From: Massospora cicadina
Taxonomy: Eukaryota > Entomophthoromycota > Entomophthoromycetes > Entomophthorales > Entomophthoraceae
Assembly: GCA_022478985.1 (NCBI GenBank)
Contig: JAKSZP010004242.1
Coordinates: forward strand, 47,110 to 111,109
Direction of reading: 5' to 3'
Length of the DNA stretch: 64,000 nucleotides
Part shown: positions 21,998 through 34,199 of the stretch, in pieces
Numbering within the stretch: the first letter of the stretch is position 1
Layout: each line of letters starts with the position of its first letter
The notes under the pieces: model-generated
What the model was told of the DNA's origin: nothing
Database searches by the model: none
The model's input: only the letters and a program-made list of their open reading frames with translations
Made by a program: the position numbers and the translations under genes

Positions 21998-22499
21998 GAG
22001 ATTCCTGTACACCGCAAGTTTAATTATCACCAAAATGGAGGGCGCACCTGCGGAAGTGTTATTAGCTGGGTGAGAAACAGAGATGGGGCAGAAGATGATC
22101 GTATGGATACATTAGCGTTATCCTTTTAAGGAGAGTAGTTTAAAAGAATTATGATACCAGAATCTCACTGATTTATCTGGCCTACAGCTGAAGTAATGAG
22201 AGACCTAACTCACGGCATATTAAACCCTAACAATATTGCTTCACGAGAAAGAGTTTATTCTTTAGAGAACCATTTAATGTACCTCTATGTTACTCAAATC
22301 CTTCCTGATGCCTATAGTTAGATTACCAATCTCTCTACCTATCTCTGCAAATTTGCCCATCCTTCATTGTTTCACATGATACGCCTATTAGCCAACCATT
22401 ATGAAGAGCTGTACTGACACCTGAAAATCATGATTCTCTAAGATTAGCTTATGATGATTTATACTATCTGACCTCTAAACATATTGAAACAGAGAAATC

Positions 22500-24130
22500 T
22501 AGTGTAAAGGCAGATTGCAAGTTCATTATTCAGTTGCATGAGCGGCTCTCCACCATGGTTACTGGTGTAGTAAAGTATGTAGAGGAGGCTATGTGGATCT
22601 TCCATGATGAGTTAAACGCATCCGCCACTAGCACCCGCTCTCTGCTTGAGGAGTTTGCTATGGAACTTAAAAAAGTATGAAGAGCAAACTCACCACAACC
22701 TCTTTGCACATGCGTCCACCCCTCAACCTGAGGATGAACAACGTGTGGCAGTTGTGGAGCAGCAATTAGCCCAAGCCTTGTCATGCATTGAGGAACTTGA
22801 GCGGCGTCTGTTGCAAGAACTTTCTAGGGCTAGTCCCTCTCTAGAGATCAAGGTTGCTCAACTGAAAAAAGGAGCTATACCTTAAAGCTTCTCTTGAGAA
22901 TACCAAATATATAACCCGATGGATTAGAAAATGTGAAAAGAAGCTCAAGGAGTCAAGACCTCTCTTAATGGGCCCACTCTGTTGAAGGATGTGCATAGTC
23001 GATTGATGCAGGTTGAGCATAGCTATGAAAAGATTAAGGGTGACGTACATTTTCAAGGCTCCCATCCACGTGAAGATGAAGAGTGTAAGCAGATGAAAGA
23101 GGAGCTCAATAACGCGTGGGGGTGGTGGAAGTTGACCAACAAATCATAAACTCTCCTGTGTTACAACTCCGTTTTAAATTCAAGGCACTAGAATCAGGTT
23201 GGAGAATTGGAAACTCAAAAGCTTAGAATGGAAGCCTAATTGGCTTTATGTGAATCCGCCTCCTAAAAGCTCATCACCGCCATGAAAACCAGTCTTAAAG
23301 CTATCCAAGAACAGCTCAATCAACTCTCTCGCTCCTTTTATAAATTAGACCTTTGCTCTGAAACCACGGGGACATATGTTCCTACAGTTCATACCCTCTC
23401 TTGGAGTGACCATGCTTCATTCAAAACAACTTTTAATGGCAAGTTTATCCCTGGAGAGGGTAGCATCACTTCTTTTATATAAGTCTATTGGAGCCGCTAT
23501 GGAAGGGGAAACTGACCATCAGAATGTCAAACATATTCTCTCCTGTTTAAGTTGCATGGCCCAGGAGGTGATGGTACCTCATATGGATGCCCTTAACGCC
23601 TGTTCCGAGGTCAAGGAGGCGCTCATTGATGAGTTTAGATCAAAATAAAGCTTAAGCATGAAGAGGAAAGCCTTCATGAACACTAGTATAAGAAAAGGAG
23701 AATCAGTGGTTGCCTTTGTGGAATGGTTCTATATTGAAGCGCATAAAATGTTAACTTCTAAGATGTTGACCTTGTACAAAGATGTTACCACTATCTTGAC
23801 TGGGTTGGAGTCTAACACTCCTTTGGCGATGCACATCACTTCCATTAAACGCTATTTCCGCAATGTCCATGATATAAAGAGGCTCTGCTTGATGTCTCTG
23901 AATTCCACAAGCTTGAAGTTTCTCGTGGAGTAGCATCCAGACCCCACATTCTGTCCATTGAGGATCAAAAGCTAAGCCACAGGTCCTGGATATTGAAGAA
24001 AAAAAGGAAACCTTTTAGATTATGGGCACTGAGGAGCAAAATTCAAAAGCCAAGCAGCCTGACTGTCCCCCATAAATACTTCCACAAGGTTGGGCATTAT
24101 GAGACTGTGTACTGGAAAAAGAAAGCCAAC
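22500..24130 (+). pseudogene. Gypsy G2 gag, broken
   Basis: N-terminal part with a charged, coiled-coil-like stretch (VVEQQLAQALSCIEELERRL, about 22750-22810). The capsid-like part follows at 23376-23936: HILSCLSCMAQEVMVPHMDAL, then, after a stop at about 23647, FMNTSIRKGESVVAFVEWFY and AHKMLTS, parallel to FLTIRLQQNETLITFAEQF and AHMLIG of alpha gag. A decayed knuckle-like HKYFHKVGHYETVYW lies near 24070, with Cys positions replaced. Stops and frame changes throughout. Role: particle assembly. Confidence 0.7.
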
Positions 24131-24299
24131 ATCGAGGAGCGAGAGCAGGGAAAAGAGATGTCAGCGTAGGGATAGGCACCCCTATTGCTGACAAATCTCA
24201 TGTGCCTGACTCACATACTTCAATTTCTTTATCACCCCTTGTTGTAAATACCTCCAGGAATAAATCTGAAGGCAGTTATGAGGATGTTAGTCACTATGT

Positions 24300-25799
24300 A
24301 CCAGGAGTACCCGCTGAAGTGTAGGTTCCTGATATTTTGAACGCTGGAGGTTAGATAATACCACCATACCTGAAGATACATACCTCAGCCATGTTCTAGG
24401 GTGTCCCGCAGTTATTGACACAACCAGCAATGCTGATCAGCTCCTATCTGGCTTGATTCGCTCTCTCCAGCAAGGTCACACCATGAAGTTAATATTGGAG
24501 AGTTACCCTGAGACCGCTCATAAACTAACCTCCACCTTCCGGCTCAAGGAGGTCTTAGCTCTATCTCCTAACTTTAAGGGACACTCACCAAGGTGGAAGA
24601 TTTATTCAAAATGTCAGGGTGATGGCCAACCTGGCTATTGGATCCCCGGTGAACATAATCACCTCAAAGCTGATAAGAAAAAATCAAGCTGGCGCCTGAC
24701 TTGGAGTACAATCAAGAATTTGGAACTGCAGGCCCAAACAACATCCAAGCCATTGGGGCATACTCTTCCTTTCTCATTTGAATTAGGAAGCTCATCTTAT
24801 CAGTCCCTGCTATAGCCTTGGACAACAGCACTTATGTTATTCTCATAGGTACACAATTTAGGATTTGAGTATAAGAAAATAATCAACATGAAGCAAGGTT
24901 TCCTCTTGTTACTCAATTACAAAGTCTCTTTAGTTTTATCCAATAAGGACACAACAAGAACAAAATTCTTGCCTGGCTGAGTACCCGTTTTCCACTTTGA
25001 AGTTTATATTGGACCACCTCAGGGTAAAGTACAAAAAATTTCCCAATTCAGTGGATGCTAAGGATGGTACTTCTTTCTATGCTGTAGAAGAGGTGGTGAT
25101 TAAGCTAGGTGAACAACGAGTGGTTGACACAAAGATCACGCTCCAAATCCCAAACCACTGCTTGTTGCACCTTAGAAAGTATTGAGGGCGTTAGCCCTTG
25201 GAGCCTTGTGTATTGCTTGGCATATTAGACCCATCTTACCAGATGCTTATTACTATTTTGTTGTGGAACCTCACCACAAAAGAACTTCATTGTAAAAACA
25301 CATCAGGAGATTGGTAGAGGCTTATTAATTCCTGTGGAGGTCATTGAAAAAATTTAATTCATTGGCTCTACGTTTAATATGGCCCTTTAATAAATAAACT
25401 GTTATGTACCTTACCCTATGTCCATATCTTAGATGAGCTGACCTCAGACGAACTTGACAAAGTTCACACTTTATTAGAAAGATTTAGTGATATATTCTCC
25501 AAATTAGATAATGACTATGGCCATATGAAGGACTAGAGCCACTCCATTGATGTGGGTGATGCCCATCCTATTCAGTCAAAACCTTACCATAAGTTAAAGG
25601 TGAAAAGCCAGCAAATGAAAATGGAGCTCAAACAGTCAATAGATGCTGGGTTACTTGTTACTTAATTAATCTCTTGGTCTTCCCCCCATTTGCTAATATA
25701 AAAGAAGAACTGAGGTCATTGAATAGTCATTGACTACTGCAAACTAAATAACCTCACAATAAAGGATATACATATCTTATCACCACATTGATGATGCTC
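24300..25799 (+). pseudogene. Gypsy G2 pol: protease-linker and truncated RT
   Basis: Sequence 24453-24815 and 24997-25185 is open but not clearly recognisable; YVILIGTQF (about 24833) resembles the protease YDILIGTDFL of beta. RT begins near 25430: TLLERFSDIFSKLDNDYG, then HPIQSKPYHKL (about 25565), MELKQSIDAGLLVT (about 25622) and VIDYCKLNNLTIKD (about 25725), ending at HIDDAL (25790-25799), the same point as PRIDDALDQLGG in alpha. There it is cut by LTR1. The catalytic Asp box, RNase H and integrase are not found afterwards, so pol is truncated. Confidence 0.78.
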
Positions 25800-26898
25800 T
25801 GTCTTAAAACTGAGGATCGCTCACTTGTAATTTAGATCCTCACGCTTAATTAGGATAAAGTTCAGCCAAATGATCCTCGATTTTGCCTGTGGCTTATGGT
25901 GTTTTGACCATTCAGAAACTCATTAGGGTATGTAAATAATCCTGACTCTTCTGGTCAATATTGGGCTTATTTTTATCTTCTTAATCTGGAACTACTTGTG
26001 AGGCAGGCAAAGTTAAAATCTTTGGATTTGAAACTTCCAGATTGTTGACACTCTTAAAAAAAAAAAATCTAATAAAATCCAGTAAAGAGATTAATAAAAT
26101 AGATCTTTATTTAGACTATGTTATTTGATGATTATTCATTAGGCCAGGCACTGGTATTTATACCTTTAGGGAAGCTTCTGGCCACATTTGGCATGCAATT
26201 TCAACAGATTAATTTCCACAATAGTTTGGCCCTTGAACTAATATGACTACGATTATTGCTAGGTTTATTGGTGGCAAAATAATCTCTAAATTGGGAGGTT
26301 TCAGGGACAGGAAGTGCAATAAGAACGTGCAGAAATTGTCCTAGGATCCTCTCAATTTGAGTTTTGTCATACTGCTGATATAATACATGTTCTGAGAAAT
26401 TTTTGCACTGATTGAAGTAAATGATGCACCACTAATTGGGATGTCAGCAGCCTTTCTTGATAGCACTAGTTATTCCCATTTGGATGGTCCATGAGCAGGC
26501 GCTATCATTCTGATTACAAGGATCGACATACAAATTTTGCCCTAGGGCAGAAATTGGTTAAGTTGCTTTTGTCTTTTTGTCCATGCAATCTGTAGACAGT
26601 ATCTTCAGGTTGATCCCTGAACAAGTTTTTATGATAGATACTTGATATTATTCCTAATTAGTCAGGACCAATTGCTGTGTTTTGTTGCAATGATAATTAG
26701 CCTGAATGTCCGAGTTTATTTGGCCTGAGCTTTTGTTAGAATAATCATATTGAATTAATGTTGAGATAATCTTCCTGAGCTGTGTAATTATATTAAGCTT
26801 TAAGCTGATAATTAGAGTATAAGCTCAAGTATTGGGAGGATAATCAGCCTTATCTTTTGGTTGTTAAATTATTTTTGTCAACCATCAAAATTTTGACA
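25800..26898 (-). mobile_element. LTR1 of the beta family, in G2 RT
   Basis: About 1099 bp; in window orientation TGTCTTAAAACTG to TTTTGACA. It is colinear with the beta left LTR (36621-37724, 1104 bp), sharing GGTGTTTTGACCATTCAGAAACTCA-type sequence, GATTATTCATTAGGCCAGGCA-type sequence, and the ACA end. The element sense is minus, since the PPT side is on the right. It is inserted in G2 RT after the HIDDAL motif. Confidence 0.85.
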
Positions 26899-26904
26899 TT
26901 ACCC
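26899..26904 (-). other. Six-base remnant between two LTRs
   Basis: TTACCC (GGGTAA on the minus strand), the end of the PPT seen before other LTRs here (GGGGGTAA). It is all that lies between LTR2 and LTR1. Confidence 0.7.
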
Positions 26905-27630
26905 TGTAGTGATCACCAGTTGTTAAATGCCAAGGATAACTTGCTTCATAATTTTAGATCCTACACGCTTAATAGAGATAAAGTTTGGCCTATATGATCC
27001 TTGATTTTGCCTGTAGCTTACGGTGTTTTAAGCCTTTGGAAACTTACTAGACATTTCTTAATATCCCCAAATTTATTTGGTCGATATTAGGCTTAATTTT
27101 CCCTTTGAAATCAAGAACTTCTTCCAAAGCAGGAAAAGTTACAAGCTTTGTATTTGGCACTTCCAGCTTGTCAACACTCTCCAAAGAAATTATTCTGATA
27201 AAAACAAGTAAAGAGATTAAAATAAAATAGATATTTATTTAGACTATGTTATTTGATGATTATTCATTAGGTTAGGCACTGGTATTTATACCTCTAGGGC
27301 ATCTCCTGGCCACATTTGAGCACGCAATTTCAACAGATTATTTTCCACCATAGTTTGACCCTTGAACTGATATGCTATGGCCTATTGCTAGGTTTATTTG
27401 TGGCAAGATTCTCTCAAAAAGGAATGTTTAGGGACAAATATTGCAATAAAATGTGCGAAATTGTCCTATGATCCTATTGATTTAGGTTTCGTCATACTGT
27501 TGACAAAATACATCTTCTGTGAAATTTTTGCATTAAATGAAGTAAATGATGCACCCCTAATTGGGATGTCAACGGGCCTTACTTGATAGCACTAGGTACT
27601 CACATTTGGGCAGTCCATGTGCAAGTGCTA

Positions 27631-28181
27631 CACAGTGCATCAAAAAGTTCTGGGACTAACGTTTTAAAGACACAACTTTACAAATAAATAAACATTCTTT
27701 TATCATAATTTAACATACAACCTTTCTCTCAATACATATTTATATTGCTAAAACAATTGTTAAAAGGTATGCACATGGTTCCTATTTAGTATAACCATGT
27801 TTAAAGCATCTGTCACATTCTTCTGAATTGTTTCTACTTTATCAAAAGGATGAACCTTCAGCGCCACCTTCAGATTAGAGAACAGAAAGAAGTCAGACAG
27901 AGCCAAATATGGTGAATAGGGTGGATAATTATAATATGAAGGTGGCACTTAAGGTTCATCCTTTTGATAAAGTAGAGACAATTCAGAAGAATGTGACATC
28001 TGATTTAAACATGGTTATACAAAATATGAACTATGTGCATACCTTTTAACAATTGTTTTAGCAATATAAATATGTATAGATAGGGAAAGGTTGTATGTTA
28101 AATTATTATAAAAGAAAGTTTATTTATTTGTAAAGTTGTGTCTTTAAAACGTTAGTCCCAGAACTTTTTGAATGCACTTTG
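27631..28181. mobile_element. Mariner-derived palindromic element (foldback), 551 bp
   Basis: Arms of about 243 bp are near-perfect inverted repeats: CACAGTGCATCAAAAAGTTC on the left against CAAAGTGCATTCAAAAAGTT from the right end inward. They are separated by about 65 bp. TA flanks both ends (27629-27630 and 28182-28183), the standard mariner target duplication. Related LTRs at 26498 and 37330 show the uninserted site GCTATCAT, here GCTA-element-TATCAT. Each arm holds the transposase 3' end, so this is a 3'-end dimer without a complete gene. Confidence 0.9.
27760..27948 (-). pseudogene. Mariner transposase C-terminal remnant
   Basis: The open stretch contains YPPYSPYLALSDFFLFSNLK, matching the conserved block (PPYSPDLAPSD...LF) around the third catalytic Asp of DD34D mariner transposases; the Asp of SD is kept, but the upstream PDLAP has become PYLAL. 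It continues FDKVETIQKNVTDALN, typical of the family C-terminus. The catalytic N-terminal part and the first two Asp are absent. The opposite arm carries the same 3' portion on the plus strand (about 27939-28040). Non-functional. Confidence 0.85.
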
Positions 28182-28365
28182 TATCATGCTGATTATGTGG
28201 TTTTAACAAATTTCAGCCTAGGGCAGGAAATTGATTATGTTGCTTTCACCTACTTGTCCATGTAAATTTGTAGACGTTATCTCTGGGTCAATCCATAAAA
28301 CAATTTTATATGCTGAATACTTGATATGTTCCCAATTAGTTGGTAACAATTGATCGCTTTTCTTT

Positions 28366-28850
28366 TCTATAATGATAACATTAGTTAACATGATTCAATT
28401 CAAACAGCAAAATATGATATTCACACAGGAGAGATGGGCGATTTCAACAAAACAGGAAAAAATTGGGCGAAAGCCATATCAGGCAATGGGCAAAACAATG
28501 CGCCAAAGGGCAAGAAATTCCCTGGAAGGGACTGGGAACCAATTTTGCCAAGTAACCACAAACTCTGACACTGGCAAGGTTTGTGGATTTCACCACTAAA
28601 CAAAACATATACATGGAAATCCAGTATGACCAACCCTTATCAAAGGTAGAGCACAGGCTACATCTTTTCCTAGGGGAAGATTCTTCAACTCCGTCGGAGA
28701 AAGTGAGTGAGGCACAGGCCTCCCTTTTCCCCCACACGGTGTACTTAACCACCAATACCATCCACCATGGGTTGAATCAATATGGGCTTTGAAACTGAAG
28801 AAGATTCAGACGCCGCCACAAAAGTCTGCATCAAAATTGCCCTCTGTAGG
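28366..28850 (+). pseudogene. LINE ORF1 fragment (5' end only)
   Basis: Contains GEMGDFNKTGKNWAKAISGN (about 28430-28490, joined over frames), close to GEMGIFNKYQLNWAKAIPGN of the fragment at 905-1, then LHLFLGEDSSTPSEKVSEAQ (about 28650-28710) and HTVYLTTNTIHHG, matching LINE-A ORF1. It stops around 28850, before the zinc knuckle. The 5' flank (about 28350-28385) resembles that of the fragment at 905. Broken by frameshifts. Confidence 0.78.
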
Positions 28851-30116
28851 TATTTTTCCACATAAGCCTAGCTATCTAGATTACCAGGGATTGCTAGGGA
28901 ATAATTCTCAAATGCGAGGTAAATTTGATATCAGTTGACCCTGATTTTGGGGTAGCTATGTTTGGGGAATTTAGGTTATTCGCCTGGTCAGATCCATTGG
29001 GATTGATCCATATGAATGCCTAAGATATTGTCAGGCAGAGTTGCTGACAAATAGGGACATCTGGTATTTGATTAACTATAAGGTGTACTGATTGGTATTG
29101 GTCAGGTTTCATCACCAACTGATTGGGAATTTAAGGAGTAAGTTTCGAAATTAGTGATGTTACCTGCAACTAGCATTTCTCTCAGTTGGTTTGCAACCAG
29201 TCTTAATGGGTAGCAAATCCCATTACCTAAGCATATTGCTTGCCACGTATGGTTGGTTTGCTTAAACTGAGAGTAAAACGTTAGGGACACATTTTCTGAC
29301 TCTTTTCATCTTAGATCTTAAGGATGTCCAATGACAGAATCCTAGCCAGGATGGGGAAGACCATTGCTGCTGAGATGAGGATGGGTGATTTAATGGCAAT
29401 GGCTGCCATTTTATTGTGGAGGTTCCAACTATGGGTTGGGTGCCAAATCTCCCACTATAAATTTTTAAAGAATCCATTAATAAAACACACTACTGGACAT
29501 TACTTCACATAGTTAGGAAGAGATATAGATTGTACAACTCTCCATTTATGTTTCACCCATCCTGTGGTTAATACAGGTGATAAGGAATTAATCATCCAGG
29601 TGGATTGAGATCCTTGTATTGCAGGAAGCCAACGCACACTACTGTACACTATTGTACACTACTTTACAAGTACACTTGTATAAGAATCCATTGCGAGTTT
29701 TATTCTTTCTAAGGATATTATTGCTGTGTGCAATTAATGGGAGACTCTTTAGGATAAAGAGTAAGGATCTGTGCAGGGATTTAGAGAAGAAGCTACATTG
29801 GATCACGGATTGCTGCTGACTGTGTTACAGAGAAACTGTAAACAGGAATCTGAGCAAAGATTGAGTTAGGCAGTATGAGGGAACAAATCCCTATTCAGGA
29901 CATGATAAGTACTTTGAGAGAAAATATTGGCTGTGCGTTGGACTGAAATATAATACTTCAATTCAACTATAAATAATAGTTGCAATACTATTATCTACAT
30001 TTGTTCAACTACTATCATACAACGCAGAGAATTGCACAAAACCCAAACATGTGCAAGTAATATATTTATAGGGGTTATTGGGTGAGAATAATCGGGAAAC
30101 CTATAAATATTTTACA
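28851..30116 (+). other. 5' region of G3, including its 5' LTR
   Basis: No coding sequence recognised. The right end, CCTATAAATATTTTACA (30100-30116), is followed by AAG and a primer site, so the LTR ends at 30116. Its start could not be fixed; TGTCCAATGACAGAATCC near 29323 is one candidate. A run of short related units with CACTACTGTACACTATTGTA lies at about 29636-29665, and ACAAGTACACTTGT (29667-29680) is a palindrome. Confidence 0.5.
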
Positions 30117-30119
30117 AAG

Positions 30120-30137
30120 TGGTGCTCACTACAGGGG
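30120..30137 (+). other. Primer-binding site of G3
   Basis: TGGTGCTCACTACAGGGG, 3 bp after the LTR end TTTTACA; identical over 18 bp to the alpha site at 47607. Confidence 0.85.
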
Positions 30138-30169
30138 TATAGTTTAGTAGAATAAATTAGAGCGTGATG

Positions 30170-31400
30170 TCGTTTAAAGATAAGATAAAAAACTATGGAA
30201 AGAGTTGGCAACCGTTAATCAGAACGCCTTGAACTCAGAGGATCATCGAGAATTTGCAGCCTTGGAGGAGATAGTCGCCAAGATGGAGGAAGGGGTCAAT
30301 AATTTCGCAAGTTTTTAGGAATGAGTTACATGAAAAGTAACTTCATTAAAGAAGAAAGAAGAGAAACTTAATTTGAGAAGTTTTATTTCTGAAAATGGAG
30401 TGTGGAGCAGATTGCATTCATTTAAGAGCATTCAGCACTGATATTAAGCAGCTGACCAAACATGTCAAAGAGTTGAACACTCACAAATGCGAATATGAGC
30501 CATATGTGGTGACCAACGCTAAATAAAGAACTCCTTGTACAATAATTAGGAAGATGAAAAGCCCAAAATACATGCCGCCCACTTTTACTGCTATTTTGAA
30601 AATGATGCCTAAGTTAACTCCCCAAGTGAGCCAAGTAGTTGAACTCAAAAGAGTTAGCTAGAGAACCCTTGAAGAAATTCAAATTGACACCGTATTTGCC
30701 AACCTTCTATCAGGATAACGCCCCAGCACTTTTCCGATTGTTTGATATGACAATGTATGGATATGGTGATCATCAAAAGGAATTGACGGTGATTAATTGC
30801 CTAGATACCAATTGTCAAAACCTAGTGTTGCCCCACCTGGAGGGGGACAGCTGATCATATACAGAGGCCAAAGTGGTCATTATGAATGAATTTGGAAGCC
30901 TGACGCGCATGTTAAAGTGCAAACAAGAGTTTATGGGCATTCAATTCCATAAAGATGAATCCTTAGCAAGATTCTCTGATCATTTCTACCAGGAATGTCA
31001 AATCCTGGTTGGAGTGAAAGTGCTAGATGATTTCAAATGCTTGGATTGCACTACAAGCGGCCCTTCAGCCCTACTAAAATTTGCACTGAATGATATCTAC
31101 TATGTTCATGATGGAAATTACCACCTCTTAGATGGTAGACAATTTAAAAATCTTGGGAGCTACCTTCAATGCCCCAAATAGAAGTTTCAAATCAAACCCA
31201 GTATGAAGTTTGAATCCCATGAAGGGGAATGAGGGCGCTAAGGAGATGAATAACTGAACTGTGCCGGGGAATAAGCCTGAAAACTTCAAACAGATTAATA
31301 AGGAGAAAGTCTAATACCCATGTGGAGGAAAAGGACATTTCACTGTACATTGCAAGAAACCCAAGGATCAAATTAATATGGTTCAAGTAAAATAGTCTGC
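30170..31400 (+). pseudogene. Gypsy G3 gag, broken
   Basis: The N-terminal part (30170-30600) is charged and helical in style but has stops. The capsid region is open at 30639-30854 (FRLFDMTMYGYGDHQKELT, NLVLPHLEGDS) and 30873-31181 (EFMGIQFHKDESLARFSDHF, YQECQILVGVKVLDDF), colinear with beta gag (FLKLFEKCNMRG, DLVMPYLGDN, LLNIKFKQNETIKDF). One TGA separates the two blocks. The zinc knuckle at about 31316-31355 reads YPCGGKGHFTVHCKKP with the first Cys lost to a stop codon. Ty3/Gypsy gag forms the particle shell. Confidence 0.82.
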
Positions 31401-31849
31401 AACTGAAAAGGAGTTGGGAAAAGGGCTCACGGCCTAGACAGGGATCAGTCTAGAGCTGTGAAGAATCCTGTTTTCCTGATATTATGCATGAGGAAATTGA
31501 CATCAGTGATCTGTTTGTAGATGAAGACGTACAGGATCAGCCATATCAAGTAGTCAATTTGGACGTGAATGTGGTAATAAGATCTGGGGCAAAGGGGATT
31601 GACCCAAGGTAATCAAGGAAGTTTCCTGGCCATATGCCTGACAACTAGCGGACAAGCTTTTAGCTTCAGATAATCCTGAAGAATTGACTGAAGTTTGATT
31701 AGATGAGGAAAACCTGTCAATCCCCCTCAGCGCGATCAAGGAATCATTTACTGATTTATCAGCGCAAATTATTCACACCCTCAATTCAGCTGATAACGCA
31801 CTATACACTCAGTAAATACTATCTTACAAAACTCCAAGTGTACGTATAT

Positions 31850-34090
31850 AGATATACTAGTGAATCAAGTATGGGTGAGGGTGATTGTTGACAGTGGAGC
31901 ACCCATTAATATTGTCTTAACCAAGATGGTGAAGATGATGAAGATTTCACCTGACTTAAAACACAAGAAAGAGTAAGGATTAGCTGGACTGAAAACTACC
32001 ATTTCATGTGGAGCGTATAGCGCTCTGCCTGCAATAATTCAGATCCTTGGTGGTATCTGCACCAGCATCAGTTTTAGCCATTTAAAACAATGACACTATT
32101 CAGGACGGATTTTCTGCAGAAGTATGGAGGTAAATGTAACTTTGAGGATAATACGTTGACCATATTGGGTTAGACGTTACCATTAATCTATCAAAAAGAT
32201 GGGGAAACTCCACTGAGTAGAAGAAATAACTTCATCAACTTGATATACAATGATGGAATCGTCCATATTTGATACCAACTAGTTGGCTGGAAGTGACAAG
32301 AAATGCCGACGGAAATCCTAGAAAACTGAGGAATTCCACTAAGGATCAAGAATGCAAAAACCATACCGGAGGAATCACAAATAATAGTCAACACAGGGTT
32401 GACATTAGAGATACTAGAGCTGCTGTATGGGGAGGTCGGAAGCCCCTGAAAGAAGTCCAGAGTAGAGCCTTGGGTGGCTCCTGGGATAATAATTCCAGGC
32501 CATGGAGAAATTCGAGTTATCCTGGCAAATTTAAGCGAAAAACTGATGAAGGTTGAGAAATAATCAGACTATAGCATTTGTTCATCTAATCCAGACAGCT
32601 GAATTGAGGATATTCCACAAGTTTGGGACCCTAAATGAGATGGGATTACAGCTGAGGTAACTGAGAGTATTAGCCTATTGGTTGATTGAGAGCAACTCAA
32701 TGATCTGATAGAAGGACAGAATGAGGAGGTGCTCAAATTGTTTGAAAAATATTGGTAAGTATTCGCCCAGGATGACCATGATTTGGGATGCGCAATAGAT
32801 GAGATCCACAAGTCAATACTGGGGAAAATTTGCTAATCAGGATGACTATTCTGACAGTTGAAGGTGGCCAAAGCGGTAGTGGAAGAAGTAATCAGCAAAC
32901 TAGTGAAGCATGGGCTTCTAGTTCCGTTTTTGAGTCCCTTGGCAAGTCTGAAACTTATCATGAAGAAGAAAGATGGCTCTAATCAGGTGGTTATCAATTA
33001 ATGTAAGCTGATAAGATTATGAAGAAAGATTTGTATTCCCTACCAAGAATTGACAATGCGCTAGATTGATTGGGAGAAGTGAAGTATTTCTCCATGATGG
33101 ATCTGATATCATGATATTGGCAAATGATTTACCGAGAGATGACCAAGAAAAATGTGCAATTATTACTGCGCAGGGGCTATATCAACTGACAAGGATGCAC
33201 CAGGGTCTGTGCAATGCACCTACAACGTTCCAGAGAACCACGACGCTATACTAAATGACTTAAAGTTGTCATGAGTCCTGGTGTACTTAGACAATATCAA
33301 TGTGTTCAGTATGACGTTTACTGACAATTTACACCAATTGGAGAAAGTGTTCAAGAGACTGTCTGTGGCCAACCTGAAGATCAAGCTGAGGAAGTTCTAC
33401 TTCTTTAAGATAGAGTTGTAATATCTGGGATTCATAATCAACTCTAGTGGACTGCAGCCACAAGCCCATAAGATCGAAGCCATAGAGTGAATGGCTGTGC
33501 CAGAAGAGTTTCCGAGATATCTAAGTGTTCCTTTGATTGGTCAGATACAATAGAAGATTTACTGGGATTTCGCCATAATTGCTGAACCCTTATTCCATCT
33601 GTTGAAGGATCTTAAGAAATTATTCATATGAAATGAAGAAGCACAGAAATCCTTTGATAGAATTACGCTAGTACCTGATAGATTCTCTGATTTTCTAAAA
33701 TATCCAAATTTTATTTGAGAATTTATTATACAAACCGATGCTTCGCTGACAGCAATAGACACCATATTGAGCCAAGTAGATGAACTTGGATACTAACATC
33801 TGGTGGCGTATGTGAGCTGGACACTCTCAGCTGCTGAAAGAAACTACACTGTAACTGAGCGTAAATGCCTTACAGTTATTTACACCTGTAAACGGTTTTG
33901 AGTTTACATCCATGGAACGCACTTAAAGTGGTGACGGACCACCCCTTGTTGCATTGGCTTCACAAATTTGTGAGAACCAGAAGGATGACTGGTCTGATGG
34001 GCATTGAAGTTACAATCTTAAAATTATGAGATTGTCCACCAAGTAGGGGCTTCTCATCAGAATGTGGATAACTTATTGTAGTTACCAATG
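31850..34090 (+). pseudogene. Gypsy G3 protease, RT and RNase H, broken
   Basis: Protease: VIVDSGAPINIV (about 31880-31915), active-site DSG intact. RT: VVEEVISKLVKHGLLVP (about 32878-32925), MKKKDGSNQVVIN (about 32960-33000), ARMHQGLCNAPTTFQ-type sequence (about 33195-33232), catalytic box YLDN at 33284-33295 (second Asp to Asn), SVANLKIKLRKF. RNase H: IIQTDASLTAI (about 33725), VAYVSWTLSAAERNYTV (about 33805-33855), and WALKLQS...EIVHQVGASHQNVDNLL (about 33999-34080). In-frame TGAs replace the expected Trp (for example the FIW position at about 33630) and Arg codons. Dead copy. Confidence 0.88.
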
Positions 34091-34199
34091 GTCCAGATGG
34101 TATACCAGCAGGCAGATGAGTTATTCCAGAGAATGGTCAACGGAGAAATTAGTAACGTGACCTGAGAAATCCAAGGTGCATTTTGAAAATCAATGGAAA

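Larger units (their letters stand above)
26905..28365 (-). mobile_element. LTR2 of the beta family, split by a mariner-like palindrome
   Basis: Begins TGTAGTGATCACC and follows the same sequence as LTR1, e.g. TTTTAGATCCTACACGCTTAA against TTTAGATCCTCACGCTTAA. It is interrupted at 27631-28181 and resumes with TCATGCTGATTATGTGG, then runs to about 28365 where a LINE fragment starts. The last part of the LTR, roughly 200 bp of the LTR1 equivalent, is missing. Confidence 0.82.
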
